This document shows positions 22,368 to 32,549 of a stretch of DNA of 64,000 nt, in pieces. The DNA comes from Glebionis coronaria (taxonomy: Eukaryota; Streptophyta; Magnoliopsida; Asterales; Asteraceae): positions 211,652,592-211,716,591 of the forward strand of contig CM046882.1 in NCBI GenBank assembly GCA_025667525.1. Reading direction: 5' to 3'. Under the pieces are notes generated by a model. The model worked only from the letters and a program-made list of their open reading frames with translations, made no database searches and was not told where the DNA came from. How positions within the stretch are numbered: position 1 is the first letter of the stretch; each line of letters opens with the position of its first letter. The position numbers were made by a program, and so were the translations under genes.

Positions 22368-25160
22368 ATGTCAAATCCAGAAGTAACCTCCTCCCCATCA
22401 CTTTTACCAAACATCAAGATTCCCATGCTTGATGCAACCAACTTCGAGTTGTGGAAATTCAACTTTGAGCAATATCTGGGGATCTATGACTACACTCTCT
22501 GGGAGATAATTGAATATGGAAACATATACAATAGAGCTGAAAAGGTTGTTGTTGCCATTGCTACAAGAACTACTGTTGCTGGATGTCCAGAAGTAGATAA
22601 GAAAGAAAAACCTGGTGATGGTAGAGCTGTGTCTGCTGAAGACATAGCAAAGAGAAGGGTTGATATGAAAACCCTAAACATTCTGAAACTCTCTCTGGGA
22701 CAAGAGAACCAGCATAAATACAGAGGTTATGATTCTGCAAAAGATCTTTAGGCAGCTCTTGAAGTTGCATATGGTGGCAATGATGATACTAGGGAAGAGA
22801 AGAAGAAGCAACTCATGCATGAGTATGCTGTTTTCAAGGCTCAACCTAATGAGAAGCTTAGCAGTGTGAGAAGCAGACTGCTTGACATTACAAGCAAACT
22901 GTCCTTCATGGGGACACAACTTGGTGATGTTGACATTAATGCCACTTTTCTTAAAAGTCTTGGTGATGCGTGGAAGATTGAGGCAAGATCTATACTTGCC
23001 AATAACACTCACAAAAGTTCCACTTTTGATGATATCTACAACAAACTAAGGCTGTTGGAGAATGAAAATCTTTTGGAGCATGGAAGTAAGTCTACCAATA
23101 GTAACATGGCCTTCTTCTCAGGTAGTGAAGGTCAATTTGATCAGAAGGACTCTTACACGCACCCAGTTACTGGATCATCATGTGTCAACGTTGGAACATG
23201 TCTTGTCAACGCCTCATATTCAGACGCTGACACATAAAAAAGTGACTCACCAAGAGTTAAACCTGCTGGTTTGGATCTGGATACTGTATGTGCTTACATT
23301 GCTTCTTTTCCCAATGGTTCAGTGATTACATATGAGGACCTTGAGCAAATAAGTGAGGAGCACTTGGAGGAGATGGATATTAAGTGGAACATGGCTCTTG
23401 CTAGTATAAGAGCAAACAGGTGGAATAGAAGGTTTAAGAAGAAGATGACCTTTAATGCAAAGGACACAGCTGGATTTGATAAATCCAAGGTTGAATGCTA
23501 CAATTATCATTGTATGGGGCATTTCATGAGGGAATGCAGATCTCCTAGAAGATCTGATGCTGGAAAACCCTCAAGCCAAATTCTTAAGGCTCAAGATCCT
23601 AAGGCATGGTTGCAGTGTAATAAATTGATGGTATGGGATGGGATTGGAGCTATTTGGCTAAAGATGGGGAAGAGGATAAAGCTTTGGTTGCTGAGATAGA
23701 AGAAGAAGATAATGTTCAATATGCTCTCATGACACACTCATCCTCTTCATCAGATAATGAGGTATACGATGATGCTTTTTGTAGTAAGGGTTGTAGGTTA
23801 AATACTGAGAAACTTAACAAAGAGGTGGTAATGTTGTTAGATGATGTGAGTACTGAAAGATGCAAACTGTCTAACTATCAAATTGCTCTCACTCAAACTG
23901 AGAAGACAGTTTCTGAGTACAAGAAAATGGAATTTGACTTAAAAGATAAAATAAATATCTTAAAACATGAGTTAAATGCTAGCAATGATGTTAGGAACAT
24001 CATGGAAAGGGTTAATAGTGAGTTACAGGCTAAGTTAGATGAGGCCTTTAAGAATAAAGATAATATTGGCCTTCAAATTCAGAGATTTGATAAGGCCACA
24101 CAAACCCTAGGAGAATGTGTTAATAAACAAAGGGATCCTAAGGATATGACTGGGATTGGGATGAAAGACTATACTGTGGTTCCACCACCACCTGGTGACT
24201 TCTATGGTGTCCAAAGAAAGGACCTATCTTAGACTGGTCTACCAGAACTCCAAGAGGAGGAATTTATTCCTCCACCAAGAGTCATTACCCTAGTTGAGGA
24301 GTATCAACCGAAGTTGACTGACTTGAATGAATGGAAGAAAGCCAACCCTACCTTGTTTGTTAAGGGTGGCTTGTTGTGTGAAAGTCCTAATGAGTCAACC
24401 TCTATCAAGGTAACAAACCCAATCACTGGTAAGACTGTTGACCTTGGCTCAAACACTGTTAGAAAACCTAGTGTCAAGTATGCAAAAATGTATAGGAATA
24501 CTAGGTCACCTAAAATCCAAGTTAGAAATGATGGAACAGGCTTCTTCTCTTCTAGATCTAGGGTTGTGTCTAGAAAATCATGTTACACTTGTGGTAGCTT
24601 TTCACATTTAGCATATAAGTGTGTCAACGCTACCAAGGTCAACGCTGTTAAAAAGTCAAACGTTGTCAGACCCAAAACTTTTGTGGAGCAAAGTCCACAA
24701 GTGGTTAGACCAGCCCCATTCTTCACTAGAGGGTCTAATACTCATGGACAAAGACCATTTCAAAAAGACCAATACTTGGTCTAATAGGCAATGGGTTTCT
24801 GTAGCAAACCCTAGGTTCAATGCTGACAAGGGTAATTTCAGCGTTGACAAGACCAAATCCAACACTGACAGAAACGTGACCAGACCTAAATATTTGCAAC
24901 CACAGGGTAAGGGGTCTAAAGCTTCTTCAAGCTTGACATGGAGACCTAAGAAAGATCAAAACCCTAATGATAATGGGATTTCTATGACCTGCAACAGATT
25001 TAATTATATTTCAAAGGTCATTACAAAACCTATTGGGGTTAACTGGGTATTTCATCCAAAAAGGGATGGGCAAGGGGTTGTTATGAGAACTAAGTCTGTT
25101 CTTGTTGAACAATCAGATGAATCCAAGTCTTCTAAGGCTTGGGTTCCGAAAGATGACTAA
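22368..25160 (+). pseudogene. Sirevirus C gag (broken)
   Basis: Starts MSNPEVTSSPSLLPNIKIP with the UBN2-like gag domain (WKFNFEQYLG, then EEKKKQLMHEYAVFK). Frame is held to about 23600 with in-frame stops at 22749-22751 (TAG) and 23235-23237 (TAA), then shifts near 23610 and near 24760, with another TAG at 24230-24232. The first zinc knuckle (23496 onward) has its second Cys changed to Tyr (CYNYHCMGHFMREC). A coiled-coil follows (23800-24130). A second knuckle at 24581-24622 is intact (CYTCGSFSHLAYKC). Word arrays lie at 23183-23231 and 24819-24869. The role was particle assembly; this copy cannot make it. Confidence 0.85.
24819..24869 (+). repeat. C-family word array in gag, 3 words at 21 bp
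   Basis: AATGCTGAC (24819), AGCGTTGAC (24840) and AACACTGAC (24861), exactly 21 bp apart, coding NADK, SVDK and NTDR. Inverted words GTCAACGTT and GTCAACGCC lie at 23183 and 23204 (21 bp), and others at 24623, 24638 and 24655. Confidence 0.9.
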
Positions 25161-25791
25161 CTTGTTTTCTTTATGTGCGGGCATTCAAAAACAGGTCAAT
25201 GATTATGGATATTGGGACAGTGGATGCTCAAGGCATATGACAGGGAAGGAAGATTATCTGACTAACTTCACTCACATTAAGGATGGTGATAAGGTTTACT
25301 TTGGAGGCGGATATGGAACTATCACAGGCAAATGAACTCTTCTCACCAAGAATTTGCGTTTTGAGAATGTATTTCTGGTAAAGGAACTTGATTACAGTCT
25401 TTTTAGTGTATCACAAGTTTGTGATAAGAAAAATAAAGTTCTGTTTACTGATACTGAATGCTTGGTGTTAAGCAAGGATTATAAAATCCCAGATGAGAAA
25501 TATAGTGACTATAGAACACCTAGACATAAAGACATCTATAATGTGAATCTTAATGGGATTAGGATGAATAATAATATGTCATGTTTTTATGCTAAAGCTT
25601 CAGTAGATGAGAGTAATCTATGGCACAGGAGACTAGGGCACATAAACTTTAAGAATATAAACAGGCTTGTGAGACTTGGCTTGGTTGATGGTTTGCCTGA
25701 AAAGGCTTTCTACAATGACCACTCTTGTGTTGCATGTCTTGAAGGCAAGCAGCACAAGGTCTCATTTAAGTCTAAAACAGGTGCACTCTAG
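25102..25791 (+). pseudogene. Sirevirus C protease and pre-integrase zinc domain (broken)
   Basis: Protease motif YWDSGCSRHMTG at about 25207 contains the catalytic Asp of copia proteases. An in-frame TGA at 25333-25335 interrupts the chain. It continues to the pre-integrase domain, LWHRRLGHINFKNINRLV followed by [16 protein letters not shown], which forms the HHCC zinc site. The frame is lost near 25765 in a run of A (one base too many). Gag (25160) and pol overlap at 25102-25160 in different frames, as often seen in this group. Confidence 0.85.
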
Positions 25792-27553
25792 TTCTAAACC
25801 ACTCCACTTGCTACATATGGACCTGTTTGGTCCAACTAATATAGAGAGTTTGAATGGTAAATCGTACTACTTTGTCATCACTGATGACTTTTCTAGGTTT
25901 ACTTGGACTTTCTTTTTAGCTATGAAAAGTGACACTGCTGACACTTTAATTGACTTTATTACCCAGATTGAAAAGAAAACAGGTAAAGAAGTTAAAATGC
26001 TTAGGAGTGACAATGGTGGTGAGTTTAGAAATAAGCTTTTGGATGATTTTTGTGCCAAGAGAGGGATTACTAGGCAGTTTAGTGTTGCCAGAACCCCACA
26101 GCAAAATGGGGTTGCTGAGAGAAAGAATAGAACCCTAATTGAAGCAGCCAGAACTATGTTAGCTGATGCTCATTTCCCTATAGCTTTTTGGGCTGAGGCT
26201 GTGAATACAGCTTGTTATGTTCAAAATAGAGAATTGGTCAACAAGATACAGAACAAAACACCCTATGAATTACTTTGGGGAAGAAAACCTAATATTGGTT
26301 TTCTTAGACCTTTTGGTTGTCATGTAGTTGTACTTGATACTAGTGATGCCTTAGGTAAATTTAGTGCAAAAGGTGATGAAGGCTATTTCATGGGGTATTC
26401 AGTGCAGAGCAAGGGATATAGGGTTTACCTTAAGAGGGAAAAACATATTCTTGAGAGAGTACATGTTAGGTTTTTAGAGAGTAAACCTAGTGATCCTGAA
26501 AGTGGTCCAAATTGGTTGTTTGACTTGGAACCTCTATCTAGGACTTTAAATTATATGCCTGTCACTAATCTAGACATTGTGAAGGTAACTTCAAATGTTG
26601 TGGAAGAACAAGTCGTTGATGTTTCAGGTACACAGGTTAATGAAGAGGTTGGATCACAAGCAGACAAGTCATCTCCTATACAAGAGTATGTCACAATTCC
26701 CATATGGACAGATGCTTTTGCTGCTACTGCTGCTGCTGGAAAGGATAATGGTGGTCCCCAAGTACCACCAGTTAACAACATGCATGGTCCTTCAGGCGCT
26801 GACAAAGGAAAATCTAGCGCTGACAGGACAAATTCAGACGTTGATGGCTCAAACGTTGACAACACCATTTCAGGCATTGACAACCCAAACGCTGACAACC
26901 GAGGATCAGGCGTTGACAACACTTTTGAGCATCTTTTCTCTTCTAATTTTGAACAAGCTGAACCTTCCAATTTATATGAAGAGGTTCATCCTACTATTGA
27001 TGAAAGAGAGTCTGATGAAGATATTGGCAACTTGGATAATGAGATTGAAGACAACAGACTTTTTGAAGGAGGAGTTCTCACTTCTACTATGAAGAATCAC
27101 CCTACTTCTCAAATCATTGGTGATATTATGACTCCTGTTCAGACTAGAAGATCTCATCAGAATCTTGGTGGATTCATTGCCAATATACACAAGAGGGTTG
27201 ATACCCCTCTTGTTCAATCATGCTTGTTTGCCTGTTTTCTATCACAACAGGAACCCAAGAAGATATTTGATGCTCTCAAAGAACCAAGTTGGGTGGAAGC
27301 AATGCAGGATGAGCTTCACCAATTTGCAATTCAGGATGTTTGGGAGCTGGTTGATTGTCCCAGATATGTCAGACCTATAAGGACAAGATGGGTTCTAAGA
27401 AACAAGAGAGATGAAAGAGGCATTGTGGTCAGAAACAAGGCACATTTAGTGGCTCAGGGATATACACAAGAGGAAGGGATAAACTATGAGGAGGTCTTTG
27501 CACCAGTTGCAAGGATTGAAGATATAAGAATATTTCTAGCCTATGCTTCCTGA
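25676..27553 (+). pseudogene. Sirevirus C integrase and N-terminal reverse transcriptase
   Basis: A long open stretch of 625 codons. Integrase core with catalytic Asp at 25820-25822 (HMDLFGPT), Asp at 26009-26011 (LRSDNGGEF) and Glu at 26117-26119 ([10 protein letters not shown]). Then the [16 protein letters not shown] region, an acidic linker that contains the seven-word array 26795-26917, and the RT start ([33 protein letters not shown]). TGA at 27551-27553 ends it in frame with the next RT part. Best preserved part of pol. Confidence 0.9.
26795..26917 (+). repeat. C-family word array in the integrase-RT linker, 7 words
   Basis: Words start at 26795, 26816, 26837, 26852, 26873, 26888 and 26909. 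Spacing is 21, 21, 15, 21, 15, 21. They encode GADK, SADR, DVDG, NVDN, GIDN, NADN and GVDN, all in one frame. Confidence 0.9.
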
Positions 27554-28063
27554 ATGGGCTTCACTGTATATCAAATGGATATGAAGAGTGCCTTCCTCTA
27601 TGGAATAATTGTTGAGGATGTATATGTGATGCAGCCTCCTGGTTTTGAAGATCCAGAGAATCCAGACAAGGTGTATAGAGTCAAGAAGGCTATGTATGGC
27701 CTTCATCAATCCCCAAGAGCATGGTATGGTACATTGTCCACTTATTTGGTGGAAAATGGATTCAAGAGGGGCACCATAAACCAGACATTATTTACCAAGA
27801 AGGCTGGTAAGGATGTCTTGCTTGTTCAGGTTTATGTTGATGATATCATCTTTGGATCCACAAATCCAAAGATGAGTGAAGACTTTTCCAAGCTCATGAC
27901 CGACAAATTCAAGATGAGTGCTATGGGGGAGATGAACTTCTTTCTTGGGTTACAAGTTCAGCAGAAAGAAGATGGTATCTTCATCTCCCAGGATAAGTAT
28001 GTGACAGATATCTTGAAGAAGTTTGGCTTTCTCCACATGAAAAGAGGGCTATTACTCCTATGA
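27554..28063 (+). pseudogene. Sirevirus C reverse transcriptase, catalytic part
   Basis: Continues the RT in the same frame after the TGA. Motifs: YQMDMKSAFLYG (first Asp), KAMYGLHQSPRAWY and the YVDD box at 27833-27844 (LVQVYVDDIIFGS), all intact. The frame is lost near 28035 by a missing T in a T run, so RNase H lies one frame over. The enzyme copies the RNA into DNA in the particle. Confidence 0.9.
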
Positions 28064-28779
28064 ATAGAGAACACCCTTGGGGAAATATTGGAGATGGAAA
28101 AGATGTGGATGTCAGGCACTATAGATCAATGATTGGTTCATTGATGTATCTCACAGCCTCCAGACCTGACATCATGTTTGTTGTGTGTGCATGTGCACTC
28201 CATCAAGTGACTCCCAAAGAATGTCACCTTTATGCTATCAAGAGAATCTTTAGGTACCTAAGATGTTATCCCAGTCTTGGCTTGTGGTACCCAAAAGATT
28301 CACCTTTGGAGCTTATTGCATATTCAAACAGTGACTATAGAGGTGATAAGTTTGATAGAAAATCCACAACTGGTGGATGTCAGTTTCTTGGGAGCAGGTT
28401 GATATCTTGGCAATGCAAGAAACAAACAGTGGTGGCTAATTCTACAACTGAAGCAGAGTACGTTGCTGCAGCTGCTTGTTGTGGACAAGTTTTATAGATT
28501 CAGAACCAGCTGTTGGATTATGGGTATAATTTCATGCATACCAAGATAATTGTTGACAATAACAGCACTTTATGCATTATTAAGAATCCTGTACATCATT
28601 CTAAAACCAAACACATAGAAATTAGACACCATTTTATAAGAGATTGTTTTGAAAAGGGTTTAATACAACCAGATAGGGTTGACACAGAAGAAAATGTGTC
28701 TGATTTACTAACTAAACCTTTTGATGCTGGAAGATTTCAATACTTGGTAACAAGTATTGGAATGATCAATCTCACATAA
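28060..28779 (+). pseudogene. Sirevirus C RT connection and RNase H
   Basis: RT thumb/connection (YRSMIGSLMYLTASRPDIMF) followed by RNase H of copia type: NSDYRGDKFDRKSTTGGC, SWQCKKQTVVANSTTEAEYV, then the chain ending SIGMINLT. One in-frame TAG at 28495-28497 stands at a position normally Trp. TAA at 28777-28779 is the true end of pol. Confidence 0.9.
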
Positions 28780-28872
28780 TATGTGTTTTAGGGTCTTTTT
28801 GTAAAAGTATGTACAGGATAATGCATTGTTATTGGTCTTTTTGAGGATTTAGATTTTCCACTATATTTTTCT

Positions 28873-28990
28873 AACACTGACAAAGGTTACTTTAACGCTG
28901 ATAAGTGTTACTGTGACGTTGTCAGCAATATATTTGTCTAACTCTGACTCATGTTTCCTTAACGCTGACAAGTGTTATCGGGGCGTTGTC
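28873..28990 (+). repeat. C-family word array after pol, 6 words
   Basis: Noncoding. Words start at 28873, 28894, 28915, 28940, 28961 and 28982. Spacing is 21, 21, 25, 21, 21. GCTGACAA...TTGTCAGC inverted pairs within the array can form hairpins. Confidence 0.9.
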
Positions 28991-29191
28991 AGCAACAATG
29001 TTAGTTTTGTGGTTTTCAATCTAATTGTGCAGGTGGTGTTAGCATTATACAATTGGATACAAAGTTGCTTATGGATCCTTGGAGAATCATTTGAGCATGT
29101 TTTTATTTATGGATGATGGTTGGAATTTTCTATTCCTATCTTGACATAAATCTTTATGTTCATGCATATTTTTGGCAACATATGTATCACA

Positions 29192-29208
29192 GTTTAAGGG
29201 GAGGTTTT
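29192..29208 (+). promoter_or_regulatory. Internal polypurine tract of C
   Basis: TTTAAGGGGAGGTTTTAG, PPT-like, about 415 bp after pol and far from the 3' LTR. Sireviruses are known for several polypurine tracts (family knowledge). Confidence 0.5.
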
Positions 29209-29380
29209 AGGAACCTTTAGGATTTTTGGTTATTTTTATGATACTCTTATCACAATTCTAGATTGTGTCCACAGGTGAGTATGAGTTAGTTTTACTAAAT
29301 CATGAGGCACTGTAGCATGCAAAGTTGATATACTATGCATGCTGCCAAGACATGTTTGGCCTAGAATTGGTTGTGGTTTG

Positions 29381-29699
29381 TGTAGATTTGTAAATCTATG
29401 CTTATGTTTTTAGAGAGAGAAAGAGATAGAGAAATGGTGGATTTCACACTTTAGAGAGAGAGACTAAGAAAGAACTATGTGTAAAATAAGAAAACCACAC
29501 CCTCTCCATCAAAGGAGAGGGTTTATATACCCAAGCCCATGAGATGGGCTTGGGTTTACATTAGGCCGCCGGCCCATACACTTCATGGGCTCGGTTTTGG
29601 GGTTTGTTTAACAAAAGTAAATAACTAAACTACGAGCTACAACATGGACTATTATTGGAGTGACCGATCCTTTCTAATACGTAAAACGTATTTCCAACA
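29381..29699 (-). repeat. 3' LTR of H
   Basis: 319 bp, plus strand TGTAGATTTG...TTTCCAACA. Contains GAGAGA-rich sequence and, on the minus strand, a TATATAAACCC box (about 29522-29532). Confidence 0.95.
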
Positions 29700-29713
29700 A
29701 TCTCCCCCTAAGG
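29700..29713 (-). promoter_or_regulatory. 3' polypurine tract of H
   Basis: Minus strand CCTTAGGGGGAGAT directly before the 3' LTR. Further PPT-like tracts on the same strand at 31441-31451, 31551-31560 and 31921-31928 (core GGGGGAG) match the multiple polypurine tracts of Sireviruses. Confidence 0.8.
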
Positions 29714-32321
29714 GAGGTCACTCCAAACAAGGGCGTTACCCGAGTTACAATAATGAAATAAACCTAGCATACTATGCTTGTCTTGAGCTCGTAGTCTTCG
29801 TCTTTCTTTTTCTTTTTCTTTTCTGGTGAACATGTTGATGTGATCTTTGATATCAATCTTTGAGCATTAATCTCTTGCCTTGATCTCGTGCATCCATCAC
29901 TTGTGATCTTCTCCTCTTCGTGACACCATGTCCCACATACTTATACCTTCGTAATTCTTGAAAGCTTCAGAGTTTGATACAGCGGAAGACTTAACTTTTA
30001 GGCTTTCTTGAATTAAATAAGATATTAAGTGCCTAAAGTATAAGCATGCGGGGACGACTTCTTCTTGGATTCCGCAACGCCACCGTCTTCAAATGCCGCA
30101 ACATAAGTAGACACGAACGAAATGGCTTTGAACATTTCATTCTAATTCGGTAGTATTTTACCTCCGGTCGGTGAAGACCGTTGGACGATATTAAATATCG
30201 TACCCGTGATGGAAAGTTTCAATTAAGTAACTTCCTGACAGGATTTCGCGGGTAAACCCGTTCTCTTTACTCGACCGTCCAAAGCTGACTGCGAACGTAA
30301 AGAGTGAATCATTTGGATAAAAGTATCCACATGATTTGAAGCCGTCAATTCATGTTCCTGGAACAAGTGAAATTCAATTAAGAACCGCACCATCGTTGCT
30401 TTCCAGTTGTCACGAGCTTGATTCGTATAGAATCTTGCAAGTTACCTACCAAGTGCTGTTTGAGGTTAACACTAGAAGGATTTCCACTCATCACTGTCAA
30501 CACTAAGGTATCACTCTGAGTGTTCTGGCAAGATCATTAAGATATTGCGTAGAGGCCTGGAACGTGTTTAAATTCAGTTAAGAATTAAACAGTTGTTGCT
30601 TTCCAGTTACCACAAGTTTGATTCATAAAGAATCGCACAAGTCACCTACCATGAGCTTTTTGATATTCGCTCAAGAAGGATTTCCATCTTCATTGTAAAT
30701 ACTTTCGTATTACTCGGATGTTCAGGCAAGATCATGAAGATTTTGCGTAGGACTCTTAAAAACTTTCTTACTTTTCATAGTGTGTGAAGAAGCAAGGAAA
30801 TATGAAAGTGTGTCCTAATGAGATATTTGATGATCTCAAATGGCTCTAGACTCGATCGTGCATTTTGGATTTTAGTGATCGGAGGCTGGAGAGGAGTGCC
30901 ACCTTTTCAATATCAATTTATTCGGAGTGAATAAATCAATAGATAATGCGGTGTGAATAAAACAAATACCTTTTGAGAGATATCTGAGTTAGCTGGGATG
31001 GGTTGTGCATTGCATCACTGGGTCCATGATGTCTGTCTTCAATATCGAGAATCATTAAAATGATCTCAATAGCATATGTGTTGACCCGGTTTCTACCTAA
31101 AGTTGTAAGGAGGGCTTCTTTCTTTACACCCTTTATCTTTACAATTCTTTTTCATTCTTCAACCCCTTCAATGCTTACCAATACGTCATAACTAGCACCT
31201 TGTTGTGATTGTTACAGTGCTAACTTAAGTACTTGGTCGGCATTCAGCTACGTTCACAATCTTTCTCCAACTTTCCTAAGGACTACTATTTCTAGCTATG
31301 GAATGTCCTTGGGAAGATTCCTCCGGTTCTGGAAGAATCAATGGACTTAACCTATCCTACCATCCTTATGTCACCACAATCTTCATCGTCGTGAATTAAA
31401 TGAGGTTTGGGTAAGTATATGTCACCATGAAAATCCATTTTGCTCCCCCTTAACATATGCCACGATATTCGAAAACATTTCGCACATGTCGGGATAAGCG
31501 AACACATTATGTCAAACCATTTGTGATAATATCCCATATTAAATCACATTTTCTCCCCCATATTAAAAATATTAACCCAATCGATGTTTTTAATATCAAT
31601 TGATTTAATGAAGTTTTAACAAAAGTTTTGGGAAGAAAAATGCGAGTCCGTTTTATCTTCATGATACCAACTGTGTGAGATATGATACCGATTTGTAACA
31701 TGATCACATATTCACCATATTAGAAAAATTGACATTGTTGGACCTGATAGATGAGAACATCATATGATACGATCAAATGGTTCTTGTCAGCATATGTTGG
31801 TCGCCTCGTCACGTCTGAAGTCATCTCTTGACACCACATGTACGATTGGTTTTGTTGTCTTGACACCAACTTGTGAACTTGGCACGTTCGGCATCGAAGA
31901 TTCTGAATGCTTGACAATTGCTCCCCCTCAATTGTTGACCCGTGTTCTATCGAAAGAGCTGTAGTCGTCGGTTGAGTAGTCGCATCGTCGTGTATGTAGA
32001 TACCAATTGTAGATAGCATGGTTGTAGAGATGATAGCTTCATAAAAACAAGACTTCTCTTGTTTTAACAAATAAATGCACTGAAACGTACATATATTTGT
32101 GTTAGACCAAGTTATAAAGTAAACTTGATCCCTTACAAGGTTTTAAAGTAAACCTTGCCCGAGAAAATTAATTCCCGTTGTTAGCCAAAGCTTTCATAAG
32201 AAATACCTGACTTTAATGTGAAAACCGGGTTGTAGTCAGAAATAACTACAAGCCATTTAGGCATGTTTTATGAAATATTTACAAATTTTGTACGAACTCT
32301 ATTTATGGCACCGTGTCAATA
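29714..32321 (-). other. Noncoding 3' part of H replacing pol
   Basis: 2.6 kb without a recognisable domain. It holds a 200-bp tandem duplication (30365-30760) and three extra polypurine tracts. Short open frames at 31507-31707 and 31720-32070 resemble nothing I know. It probably corresponds to the region between pol and the 3' LTR of the parent, pol itself having been lost by internal deletion after the first part of protease. Confidence 0.65.
30365..30760. repeat. 200-bp tandem duplication in H
   Basis: GTTGCTTTCCAGTT recurs at 30395 and 30595; the flanking sequence, including AAGGATTTCCA and TTTGCGTAG-like segments, repeats at a 200-bp offset with moderate divergence. Confidence 0.75.
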
Positions 32322-32549
32322 TTAATCAACATTTCTAAGGCCGTAAATATTATCGTACCAAAAGACATGCCTTGAAATTATAACATTCCCTATATGATAT
32401 TCACCATAACCCATTATCTTTGCAATATGATCATTTCCAAATCGAACCGTACCAAGAAACTTGCTGACGAAATTTCTGAGCTGAGAGCGATCTCCGGTCA
32501 TATGCTTGGAGCAACCAGAGTCCAAATACCAGAGAACAATTTGGACCAC
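32322..32549 (-). pseudogene. Truncated copia protease of H
   Basis: 75 codons on the minus strand with the catalytic motif WYLDSGCSKHMTGDRSQL and the following strand GTVRFGNDHIAKIMGYGEY. Homology to copia pol stops after about GNVIISR; the last residues (HVFWYDNIYGLRNVD) are unrelated and a stop follows. So the deletion that removed integrase, RT and RNase H begins inside protease. It overlaps the gag ORF by 52 bp in the -1 frame, consistent with gag-pol frameshifting in the parent element. Active protease is doubtful because the second half is missing. Confidence 0.8.

Larger units (their letters stand above)
28780..29380 (+). other. Spacer after pol of C, left of nested H
   Basis: Noncoding apart from the six-word array and the internal polypurine tract. 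GTTTG at 29376-29380 is the left target duplication of H. Confidence 0.8.
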
